In this document: positions 58,294 to 64,000 of the stretch, piece by piece
Layout: each line of letters starts with the position of its first letter
Numbering within the stretch: position 1 is the stretch's first letter
Assembly (NCBI RefSeq): GCF_018326265.1
Contig: NZ_AP023360.1
Span: 7,995,001-8,059,000 of the forward strand
Direction of reading: 5' to 3'
Length of the DNA stretch: 64,000 nucleotides
DNA from: Catellatospora sp. IY07-71
GTDB taxonomy: Bacteria > Actinomycetota > Actinomycetes > Mycobacteriales > Micromonosporaceae
Position numbers and translations under genes: made by a program
Notes under the pieces: generated by a model
What the model was told of the DNA's origin: nothing
What the model saw: the letters and a program-made list of their open reading frames with translations, nothing else
Databases searched by the model: none

Positions 58294-59220
58294 TCAGTGC
58301 CCGGTTTCGGCCCCGCTGCGCTGTCCCGGTCCCCCACCGAACGCGGCCGCCACGGCGGCCGGCAGCTTCTCGTATACGCCCTGGCCGGGGTCGAAACAGG
58401 TGCCGGGCACGGGCCGGTGCACGACGATCTCGTCGATGCCGAGCGCGGCGTAGCGGCCCGCGAAGTCGATGAAGGCGTCCACCGAGCGCAGCGGGTGCTC
58501 CTGCGTGAAACCCGTCAGCAGGATGTGCGACAGCTCCGCGGGGTTGCGCCCGGCCGCGGCACATGCCTTGGCCAGGCCCGCGAGCTGGCCCGCGATGATG
58601 CCGGGGATCTCGGCGGGGTCGGTCTCGTCGCCCTTGCGGGCCGGGCCGGTGGTGATCCAGGCCTGCCCGTGCCGGGCGGCCAGGGCCAGGCCGCGCGGGC
58701 CGGTCGCGGCGATCGCGAGCGGCACCCGGGGCCGCTGCACGCAGCCGGGGAGCATGCGGGCCTCGTACGCCGAGTAGTGCTTGCCGTGGTGGGTGGTGTC
58801 CCCGTCGGTGAGCAGCCGGTCCAGCAGCGGGACGAACTCCTCGAAGCGCTCGGTGCGCTCGGCGGTGCTCCACGGGGTCTGCCCGAGCACGGACGCGTCG
58901 AAGCCGACCCCGCCCGCGCCGATCCCGATCGTGATCCGGCCGTCCGACACGTCGTCGAGCGTCATCACGTCCTTGGCCAGGGTGACCGGGTGCCGGAAGT
59001 TGGGCGAGGTCACCATCGTGCCCAGGCGCAGCCGCCCGGTGGCCGCCGCGGCGGCGGTCAGCGTGGGCACCGCGCCGAACCACGGCCCGTCCCGGAAGGT
59101 GCGCCAGGACAGGTGGTCGTAGGTGTACGCCGCGTGGAAGCCCAGCTCCTCCGCCTCGCGCCAGATGTGGCGGCCCTCGCGCCAGGGGTACACGGGCAGG
59201 ATCAACGCGGAGACTCGCAT
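58294..59220 (-). CDS. LLM-class F420-dependent oxidoreductase
   Basis: The 308-residue luciferase-like monooxygenase-fold enzyme has AYTYDHLSWRT, RLGTMVTSPNFRHPVTLAKDVMTLDDVSDGRITIGIGAGG (about 65-105) and a C-terminal AIAATGPRGLALAARHGQAW region. Such enzymes usually bind F420 in actinobacteria. The substrate is unknown. ATG at 59220 has TAGGGT 7 bp upstream; the longer open frame overlaps the next gene's promoter and is rejected. Confidence 0.9.
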   Translation of the reverse strand: MRVSALILPVYPWREGRHIWREAEELGFHAAYTYDHLSWRTFRDGPWFGAVPTLTAAAAATGRLRLGTMVTSPNFRHPVTLAKDVMTLDDVSDGRITIGIGAGGVGFDASVLGQTPWSTAERTERFEEFVPLLDRLLTDGDTTHHGKHYSAYEARMLPGCVQRPRVPLAIAATGPRGLALAARHGQAWITTGPARKGDETDPAEIPGIIAGQLAGLAKACAAAGRNPAELSHILLTGFTQEHPLRSVDAFIDFAGRYAALGIDEIVVHRPVPGTCFDPGQGVYEKLPAAVAAAFGGGPGQRSGAETGH

Positions 59221-59227
59221 TGCACCG

Positions 59228-59233
59228 ACCCTA
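59228..59233 (-). promoter_or_regulatory. -10 element of LLM oxidoreductase gene, leaderless type
   Basis: TAGGGT on the minus strand ends 7 bp before the ATG. Confidence 0.5.
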
Positions 59234-59240
59234 CCTGCCG

Positions 59241-59657
59241 CTACGCGGCGCGTCGGGGGCGGTTGAGCATGGCGCTGATCTCGGTCCGGCGGGCGTGGCG
59301 CTGGGCCTCGCGCAGGCCGCGTAGGTACTCGACCAGCTCGGCCTTGGCCTGCGGATCGAGGTCGGACTGCAGGATCGGGGACAGCTCCTCGTCGGCCTCG
59401 CGGTCGGGCACCCCGGCCGCCGCGGCCAGCGCGTTCACGATGTCGTCGCCGAGCGCGTCGGCGACCCGGCGCACCGAGCCGATGGTCACCGAGTCGCCGC
59501 CGTCGGGGGCCTTCATCCAGTCGAAGATCGTCTGCCGGGCGATGCCGGACTCGCGGGCCAGCTTGGCCACCGACCACTCCGGCCGGTCGCACATGCGCCG
59601 GAGGTATCTGCCCCATTCGCTGACCGGTTGCGGTCTCAGCCGTGCTACGTCGCCCAT
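59241..59657 (-). CDS. Helix-turn-helix regulator
   Basis: The 138-residue protein has an N-terminal HTH (about 24-75: WSVAKLARESGIARQTIFDWMKA, then SVTIGSVRRVADALG) resembling XRE-type folds, a connecting acidic region and a basic C-terminus (RHARRTEISAMLNRPRRAA). No effector domain is seen. ATG at 59657 has TAATCT 7 bp upstream on the minus strand. It is 20 bp from the LLM start and divergent from the sigma-factor operon. Confidence 0.82.
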   Translation of the reverse strand: MGDVARLRPQPVSEWGRYLRRMCDRPEWSVAKLARESGIARQTIFDWMKAPDGGDSVTIGSVRRVADALGDDIVNALAAAAGVPDREADEELSPILQSDLDPQAKAELVEYLRGLREAQRHARRTEISAMLNRPRRAA

Positions 59658-60122
59658 ACCTAACAGATTAACGGCGGGTTCCGGTGCGGTTCTATAGGCA
59701 TGGCGTCGCATTCAGATGACGTCTCACTTCCTGGAAAGCCAGTGGTTAAGCGCGTGGCAGGGTCCTCCACCGTCACCCGTTAGGGGGTAATAGACAGTTT
59801 GAGACGTCGCCGCTTGCGTCGTCTATGGACGACGGTTATCGTGACGACCAGCACAGGACCGACAGATCTAGATGACGGTGCGTCGCCCGCAAACAACGTG
59901 GTCCGCGCCCGGACCGCGTCACCGTCACTGATCCGCCGGCCGTGCCGCAGCGGTTCGCCGCTGCGCCCCCCTCGCGGTGGGCCGCCCAAGGCACTGGGCG
60001 GCCCACCCGGGCCCGCCGGATCGTGAACCCCGGTCCGGCGGGCCCCCACCGAGGGATCCCCCCCGTTTGAGAAGAGGAGCAAGTTACGTGCTCATGACAC
60101 ACAAAGGCCGGGTGTCGCGCGG
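59658..60122. other. Long leader region of the sigma-factor operon
   Basis: 465 bp between divergent regulators. It contains the HTH gene -10 (59665-59670, minus), an ATG-started 16-codon frame at 59825, two strong tandem hairpins (59977-60006 and 60009-60045) and a mini-ORF at 60088-60126 that overlaps the sigma start. No larger gene is supported. Confidence 0.6.
59977..60045 (+). promoter_or_regulatory. Tandem hairpins in the sigma-factor leader
   Basis: Hairpin 1 is gtgggccgccca / tgggcggcccac (12 bp, perfect). Hairpin 2 is gggcccgccgga / tccggcgggccc (12 bp, perfect). They lie two bases apart and end 78 bp before the sigma start, and could work as an attenuator or an RNA-protein binding site. 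Confidence 0.7.
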
Positions 60123-60126
60123 ATGA
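60088..60126 (+). CDS. Leader mini-ORF coupled to the sigma factor
   Basis: A 12-residue frame from GTG at 60088 (or ATG at 60094) has GAGGAG 9 bases upstream, and its TGA overlaps the sigma ATG as ATGA. The sigma gene has no ribosome site of its own, so this mini-ORF probably delivers ribosomes to it (translational coupling). The product is MLMTHKGRVSRG. Confidence 0.5.
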   Translation: MLMTHKGRVSRG

Positions 60127-60755
60127 GCCCGACCGCGGTCACGCCGGACAGCCGCACCACCCCGTCCGCCGGGGCGGTGCCCGAGGAGCAGTCGTACGTC
60201 TGGGATCTGGTCGAGCGAGCTCAGCAGGGCGACACCGAGGCGTTCGGGAAGATCTACACGCAGTACGCCCCCGCGGTCTTCCGCTTCATCTACTTCCGGG
60301 TCCGGCACAGCCCCACCGCCGAGGACCTGACGTCCGACACCTTCCTGCGCGCGCTCAAGCGGATCGGCAGCGTGCGCTGGCAGGGACGGGACTTCGCCGC
60401 CTGGCTCATCACCATCGCGCGGCACATCGTGGCCGACTACTACAAGTCCGGCCGGTACCGCTTCGAGATCACCGGTGAGGTCCTCGACTTCGACCAGGAG
60501 GAGTACAGCCTCGACGGCGCTCCGGACCGGGTCGCCATGGACCACGTCAACAACCTCGCCCTGCTCGAAGCGGTCAAGAAGCTCAACCCCTCGCAGCAGC
60601 GCTGCATCGCGCTGCGTTTCCTGGTCGGCCTGTCCACCGCGGAGACCGCGCGTTCCATGGGCAAGAGCGAGGGCGCGGTCAAGGCGCTGCAGTGCCGCGC
60701 GGTGCGGATGCTGGGCCGGCTGCTGCCCGACGGTTTCGAGGAGAGCAGGTCATGA
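60123..60755 (+). CDS. ECF sigma factor of the SigBldN type
   Basis: The 210-residue ECF sigma factor has region 2 (LVERAQQGDTEAFGKIYTQYAPAVFRFIYFRV, about 30-61, then TSDTFLRALKRI and WQGRDFAAWLITIARHIVADYYKSGR) and region 4 (KLNPSQQRCIALRFLVGLSTAETARSMGKSEGAVKALQCRAVRML). These segments match, from memory, sigma-BldN of Streptomyces, which drives aerial development genes. Start is ATG at 60123; the 25-residue N-terminal extension is short, unlike the BldN pro-sequence. The next gene overlaps by 4 bp. Confidence 0.88.
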   Translation: MSPTAVTPDSRTTPSAGAVPEEQSYVWDLVERAQQGDTEAFGKIYTQYAPAVFRFIYFRVRHSPTAEDLTSDTFLRALKRIGSVRWQGRDFAAWLITIARHIVADYYKSGRYRFEITGEVLDFDQEEYSLDGAPDRVAMDHVNNLALLEAVKKLNPSQQRCIALRFLVGLSTAETARSMGKSEGAVKALQCRAVRMLGRLLPDGFEESRS

Positions 60756-61231
60756 CGCTCACACCGACCTTCCTCACCCTCTACACCGGTGCGGTGATCG
60801 CGGTGAGCTTCGCTGCCACGCTGTTCCTGCTGCGTGAGCGGTTGACGATGGTCGAGGAGGCGAAGCTGATCCTCGACCGGGTGGACGGCGGCAGCGACGG
60901 GGACGGGCAGTGGTGGACTGCCGACGACCCCGACCAGGCACAGGCGGCGCGGCGCCGCGCGGTGATCGCGTTCTGGCGCCGCGCCCTGCACCGGCGCCGG
61001 CCGGGTGGATCCCGGTGGCGTTCCACCGGCCCGGCCGGCGATCCGGTCCCCGCACCCGCCCCCGCGCAGGGTACGGCCGCGGTGCCGGCACTGCGCCGGC
61101 CGGAGGCCGACCCGGAGGTGACCGCGTATCTGGACGCGGTGCCGCCGTACCCGGCGGTCGACTACCGCGGGCGGCACACCGCCACCGGGGCGTACCCGCA
61201 GGTCCCGTCCTCGCGGCAGGCGTACCTGTGA
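60752..61231 (+). CDS. Single-pass membrane protein in the sigma operon
   Basis: A 159-residue protein of unknown family. One membrane helix (about 8-27) is followed by a basic, Trp/Arg-rich stretch (FWRRALHRRRPGG) and a Pro/Ala-rich tail. Its start overlaps the sigma stop (ATGA), the position where anti-sigma factors such as RsbN are found. No zinc or anti-sigma motif is visible, so this role is only suggested by position. Confidence 0.65.
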   Translation: MTLTPTFLTLYTGAVIAVSFAATLFLLRERLTMVEEAKLILDRVDGGSDGDGQWWTADDPDQAQAARRRAVIAFWRRALHRRRPGGSRWRSTGPAGDPVPAPAPAQGTAAVPALRRPEADPEVTAYLDAVPPYPAVDYRGRHTATGAYPQVPSSRQAYL

Positions 61232-61485
61232 TGACCTGGACATGGGGGATCCGCTGGCTGGTCCGGTTGTGCGACCGGGAGGCCATGCGGTCGGGGGTGG
61301 AGGTCAGCGCGCTGCGTACGGCGCTGGTCGCGGAGAGCCTGCTGGCCCGGCAGGCCGAGGAACTGGCCCGGCGCGCGTGCCGCGAGCGGGACCGCTACCG
61401 CGGCGAGGCGGTGGCGCTGCACGCCGAACTCGCCGCGGCACGCGGGCCGGGCCGCCCCAGGACGAAGGAGCACGCCGGTGTCTGA
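61231..61485 (+). CDS. Small coiled-coil-like protein in the sigma operon
   Basis: The 84-residue protein, ATG at 61231 sharing one base with the previous stop, is helical and rich in Ala/Arg/Glu (ALVAESLLARQAEELARRACRERDRY), suggesting a short coiled coil. No family is recognised. It overlaps the next gene by 8 bp. Confidence 0.65.
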   Translation: MTWTWGIRWLVRLCDREAMRSGVEVSALRTALVAESLLARQAEELARRACRERDRYRGEAVALHAELAAARGPGRPRTKEHAGV

Positions 61486-61816
61486 GCAGGCGGCGCCGGT
61501 CCCCCGGCTGCCCGCGCACGTGCGGGAGCTGGCGTTGCGGGCGTACGACGGCGACGAGCTGTCCCCTAAGCTGCAGGCGGTGCTGGCCGCCACCTACGCG
61601 GCGGGGCTGCGCGACGGGGCGGGCGTGCGGGTGGGCCGCCGCGAGATGATGACGCCGGCCGAGGTGCTCGCACTGCTGCCGGTGGACCGCAAGACGGTCA
61701 AGCGCTGGGCCGATCGCGGCCTGCTGCGCGTCACCCGCACCGCCGGCGGGCACCGCCGCTACCTGCGCGAGGACGTGGCGGCGCTGCTGGTCAAGCACGG
61801 CTGGGTGCCACGCTGA
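61478..61816 (+). CDS. BldC-like MerR-superfamily DNA-binding protein
   Basis: The 112-residue protein ends in a winged HTH of the BldC/excisionase type: MMTPAEVLALLPVDRKTVKRWADRGLLRVTRTAGGHRRYLREDV (about 57-100), matching BldC from memory in the order T-P-A-E-V, K-T-V-x-R-W-A and T-x-G-G-H-R-R-Y. The first 50 residues are extra relative to the 68-residue BldC. BldC controls development in Streptomyces. Here it lies in the same operon as a BldN-like sigma factor. Confidence 0.87.
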   Translation: MSEQAAPVPRLPAHVRELALRAYDGDELSPKLQAVLAATYAAGLRDGAGVRVGRREMMTPAEVLALLPVDRKTVKRWADRGLLRVTRTAGGHRRYLREDVAALLVKHGWVPR

Positions 61817-61827
61817 GAGGGTGGGCC

Positions 61828-61971
61828 ATGGCAACGGAGCTCTACCGCCGCCGGCACGGCGGCCGCAGGATGGTCGCGCTGCTGCTCCTGTTCACCGAGG
61901 GCGTCGTGTTCGGTCTGGGGGTGTTCGTCTCCTTCGGAGTATTCACCACCATGCTCGCGCTGATGAACTGA
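61828..61971 (+). CDS. 47-residue membrane protein
   Basis: A short frame begins with ATG at 61828, 11 bp after the BldC-like gene and preceded by AGAGGGTGGG. It encodes a basic N-terminus (ELYRRRHGGRRM) followed by one hydrophobic helix (about 15-40) with ALLLLFTEGVVFGLGVFVS. The composition (Arg-rich head then a clean transmembrane stretch) supports a real membrane peptide at the end of the sigma operon. Confidence 0.62.
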   Translation: MATELYRRRHGGRRMVALLLLFTEGVVFGLGVFVSFGVFTTMLALMN

Positions 61972-62367
61972 TCAGCCTAGAGTGATCGACTATCACGCAG
62001 TGTGATTGAAAACAGCAGTGGTCTGTCCGTTTAGATGTAACAACTCGTTAATGTGCATCGATGTCCTTTGGGTTGCTCGCGATGAGCGACGGGCGAATCG
62101 TTGGTATACAGTCGTTTTTATACGGACTTTTAGTTGTAGCGTGCACGTGCGAATTGCAACATGCGTCTTCTTTGAATCGGTGATGTCCTCAGCGCCCAGA
62201 GTCGAGACGTCCGGACGATGGCGCGTTGTCCTGCAGTCCAGAATTTGGCGCTGCGATTGAATTCGCTCTCTGTTACTAGCGCACGCGGCACTTCTCAGCG
62301 CACGCTGAGTGCTCGTAGATATTCGGCGCGTACGCCCGACGCCCGGCTGTCCCGGAAGGGAAGACAG
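61972..62367. promoter_or_regulatory. A+T-richer intergenic region with GTGAT repeats
   Basis: About 396 bp, visibly poorer in G+C than the rest of the window (clearest in 62001-62260), with no supported gene. An inverted repeat GTGAT-cgact-ATCAC (61982-61996) is followed by a further GTGAT at 62002-62006, exactly 20 bp after the first. It is probably a regulated promoter for 62368, or a recently acquired stretch. Confidence 0.5.
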
Positions 62368-62913
62368 GTGATTGTCAAAGTCAAGAGTGGGGCGTTCTGG
62401 CTGTGCATGGGCGGACTCACTCTCATTCTGGTGCTCGTGGCCTACCTGATCGTCTGGCCCGCCACGCCGAACATCGATCAAGACATGGCCATGATGGCCC
62501 GGGTCATCGCGGCCACCACCCTGGGGGTGGTGCTGATGCTGGCCGGCGCCGTGGCGCTGTCCAACCAGCACATCGTCGACCGGCTGCGTGAGCACGAGAT
62601 CGCCCAGCTGGCCCGCGACCACCAGCGGGGCGAGCACATGCGCATCGTGATCACCGCGCTGAGCGACATCGTCCAGCAGCTCTCGCAGTACAGCAAGATC
62701 CTGGAGGAGGCGACGGGCCCCGCCACCGTCGGCGGTGAGGTGCCCCACCTGCACGTACGCGAAGACCTGGGCAAGCTCAGCGCGATGGTGGAACTGCTGC
62801 GCGAGGACCAGGAGGAGCTGTTCGAGGTGGTGACCCGGATGCAGGCCGACAACGTCACCGTGCTGCCGGTGCGCCGCAACAACGGCAACGGCCGCGACCC
62901 GGCGCACCGCTGA
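62368..62913 (+). CDS. Membrane protein with cytoplasmic helical domain
   Basis: The 181-residue protein has two hydrophobic helices (about 8-29 and 45-64) and then a long polar helical part (ALSDIVQQLSQYSKILEEAT, LREDQEELFEVVTRMQ). No family is recognised; the arrangement resembles small actinobacterial envelope or cell-division proteins. GTG at 62368 follows GGAAGG. It is separated from the sigma operon by an A+T-rich region and ends at repeat family D. Confidence 0.65.
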   Translation: MIVKVKSGAFWLCMGGLTLILVLVAYLIVWPATPNIDQDMAMMARVIAATTLGVVLMLAGAVALSNQHIVDRLREHEIAQLARDHQRGEHMRIVITALSDIVQQLSQYSKILEEATGPATVGGEVPHLHVREDLGKLSAMVELLREDQEELFEVVTRMQADNVTVLPVRRNNGNGRDPAHR

Positions 62914-62923
62914 ACCTGAAGAG

Positions 62924-62976
62924 TTAAGAAGGGCACCTTCTTCTACGCATAGCGTTAAGAAGGTGCCCTTCCTTTT
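62924..62976. repeat. Palindromic repeat family D, copy 2 (terminator-like)
   Basis: A 15-bp stem gaagggcaccttctt / aagaaggtgcccttc with a 14-base loop, followed by CCTTTTG. It lies between convergent genes (62368 and gltD) and matches the copy at 36408 over about 50 bp. Confidence 0.88.
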
Positions 62977-62978
62977 GT

Positions 62979-64000
62979 CTAGGCGGGGATGAGGGGGCGG
63001 GAGGAGGGGGCCACCGGGGCGGGGAGGCTGCCCTCGCCGCCGAGGTAGCGGTGGATCGCGGCGGCGGCGCTGCGGCCCTCGGCGATCGCCCACACGATCA
63101 GCGAGGCGCCCTTGTGCGCGTCGCCGGCCACGAAGACGCCCTCGGCCGGGGTCTGCCAGTCCGGCCCGCATTCGACCGTGCCGCGCGGGCTGCGCGCCAG
63201 GCCCAGCTGCGCGAGCGCCTCGGTCGCGTCGGTGCCCTCGAAGCCGATGGCGAGCAGCACCAGGTCCGCCGGGACCTCGCGCTCGGTGCCGGCCACCTCG
63301 GTCACCACGCCGCGCCCGTTCACCCGCTCGACGACGACGTCCACCAACACGATCGCGCGGACGCGGCCCTGGTCGTCGCCGACGAAGCGCTGCACCGCGA
63401 CCGAGAACGCCCGCTCGCCGCCCTCCTCGTGCGCCGCGTAGTTGCGCAGGATCCACGGCCAGGTCGGCCATGGGTCGCGCGCCTCGTCGCGGGCGTCCGG
63501 AGGCTGCGGGTAGCGGTCGAGCTGAAGCACCGAGGCGGCGCCCTGCCGGTGGGCGACGCCCAGGCAGTCCGCCCCCGTGTCGCCGCCGCCGATGATGACC
63601 ACGTGCTTGCCCGCCGCGGTGATCTCCGGCTGCGGTCCCCCGGCGACGGCCACGTTGGCCTGCGCCAGGTGCGTCATCGCCATGTGGATGCCGGACAGCT
63701 CGCGGCCCGGGGTGTCCGTGTCGCGGCCGGCCAGCGCGCCGGTGGCCAGCAGCACCGCGTCGTGCTCGGCGCGCAGCTGCGCCGCGGGCACGTCCACGCC
63801 GACGTTCACGCCGGTGCGGAAGGTGACGCCCTCGGCCAGCAGCTGCTCGACGCGCGCGTCGATGTGGTGCTTCTCCAGCTTGAAGTCCGGGATGCCGTAG
63901 CGCAGCAGGCCGCCGATCGCGTCGTCGCGCTCGTACACGGTGACGGTGTGCCCGGCCCGCGCGAGCTGCTGCGCGGCGGCGAGCCCGGCCGGCCCGGAGC
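62979..64000 (-). CDS. gltD: Glutamate synthase small (beta) subunit, 5' end outside window
   Basis: At least 340 codons are visible from the window edge to the stop at 62979; the N-terminal Fe-S cysteines are outside. FAD-binding GSGPAGLAAAQQ is at the edge, with VYERDDAIGGLLRYGIPDFKLEK next (the hallmark of GltD), then the NADPH-binding VVIIGGGDTGADCLG and the C-terminal GVFVAGDAHKGASLIVWAIAEGR. It provides electrons from NADPH to GltB for glutamate formation from glutamine and 2-oxoglutarate. gltB is expected beyond the right edge. Confidence 0.95.
   Translation of the reverse strand, partial: SGPAGLAAAQQLARAGHTVTVYERDDAIGGLLRYGIPDFKLEKHHIDARVEQLLAEGVTFRTGVNVGVDVPAAQLRAEHDAVLLATGALAGRDTDTPGRELSGIHMAMTHLAQANVAVAGGPQPEITAAGKHVVIIGGGDTGADCLGVAHRQGAASVLQLDRYPQPPDARDEARDPWPTWPWILRNYAAHEEGGERAFSVAVQRFVGDDQGRVRAIVLVDVVVERVNGRGVVTEVAGTEREVPADLVLLAIGFEGTDATEALAQLGLARSPRGTVECGPDWQTPAEGVFVAGDAHKGASLIVWAIAEGRSAAAAIHRYLGGEGSLPAPVAPSSRPLIPA

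Overview
The window is high-GC actinobacterial chromosomal DNA. Several features point to a filamentous or sporulating actinomycete, most likely of the Micromonosporaceae; this is an inference and no rRNA is present to confirm it. They are the high third-position GC, F420-type enzymes (PPOX and LLM families), XRE/DUF397 pairs, a BldN-like sigma factor with a BldC-like regulator, and short palindromic repeats of the type seen in Micromonospora relatives. No prophage, insertion sequence, CRISPR array or rRNA was seen.

Layout. 1-7.6 kb, minus strand: partial yvcK, rapZ and uvrC, a Rieske lipoprotein and uvrA. 8-13 kb: rsgA, a small Cys-rich protein divergent from an XRE regulator/DUF397/DUF6082 set, a VOC protein, and a secreted SH3/glucosaminidase-like protein. 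13-20.5 kb: typA, a YhhN protein, a zinc-ribbon membrane protein, a three-gene muropeptide-recycling cluster, and terC behind a yybP-ykoY (Mn) riboswitch. 20.6-28.5 kb: nadR-pnuC (nicotinamide riboside salvage), an ABM protein, a hydrolase, a TPR protein, a GNAT enzyme, a modular GH10 xylanase and a hemerythrin-like protein. 28.5-35.2 kb: uvrB, a lipoprotein, coaE and rpsA. 35.5-43.4 kb: a methyltransferase, an APC permease, an S8 protease, gntK, polA and a PPOX enzyme. 43.4-51.1 kb: a polar amino-acid ABC transporter and the livJHMGF branched-chain amino-acid transporter. 51.3-59.7 kb: a lipoprotein, the ANTAR response regulator pdtaR, an odd short tRNA with CAA anticodon followed by an HTH-LAGLIDADG protein, TauE/SafE with an Rrf2 regulator, tesB, pyk, an LLM oxidoreductase and an HTH regulator. 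60-64 kb: a sigma-BldN-like operon, small membrane proteins and partial gltD.

The housekeeping backbone (pyk-tesB-pdtaR-polA-rpsA-coaE-uvrB-uvrA-uvrC-rapZ-yvcK) keeps the gene order known from Mycobacterium tuberculosis Rv1617-Rv1638 and Rv1420-Rv1422. The accessory genes are inserted between these anchors.

The most unusual items are: (i) the class-I-shaped tRNA(CAA) 19 bp upstream of a free-standing two-motif LAGLIDADG/HTH gene; (ii) four families of short palindromic repeats, one of which (family C) brackets the PPOX gene with its two half-elements; (iii) a BldN-like sigma operon with tandem leader hairpins and a coupled 13-codon mini-ORF; and (iv) many genes with a -10 hexamer 6-8 bp before the start codon, indicating leaderless transcripts.
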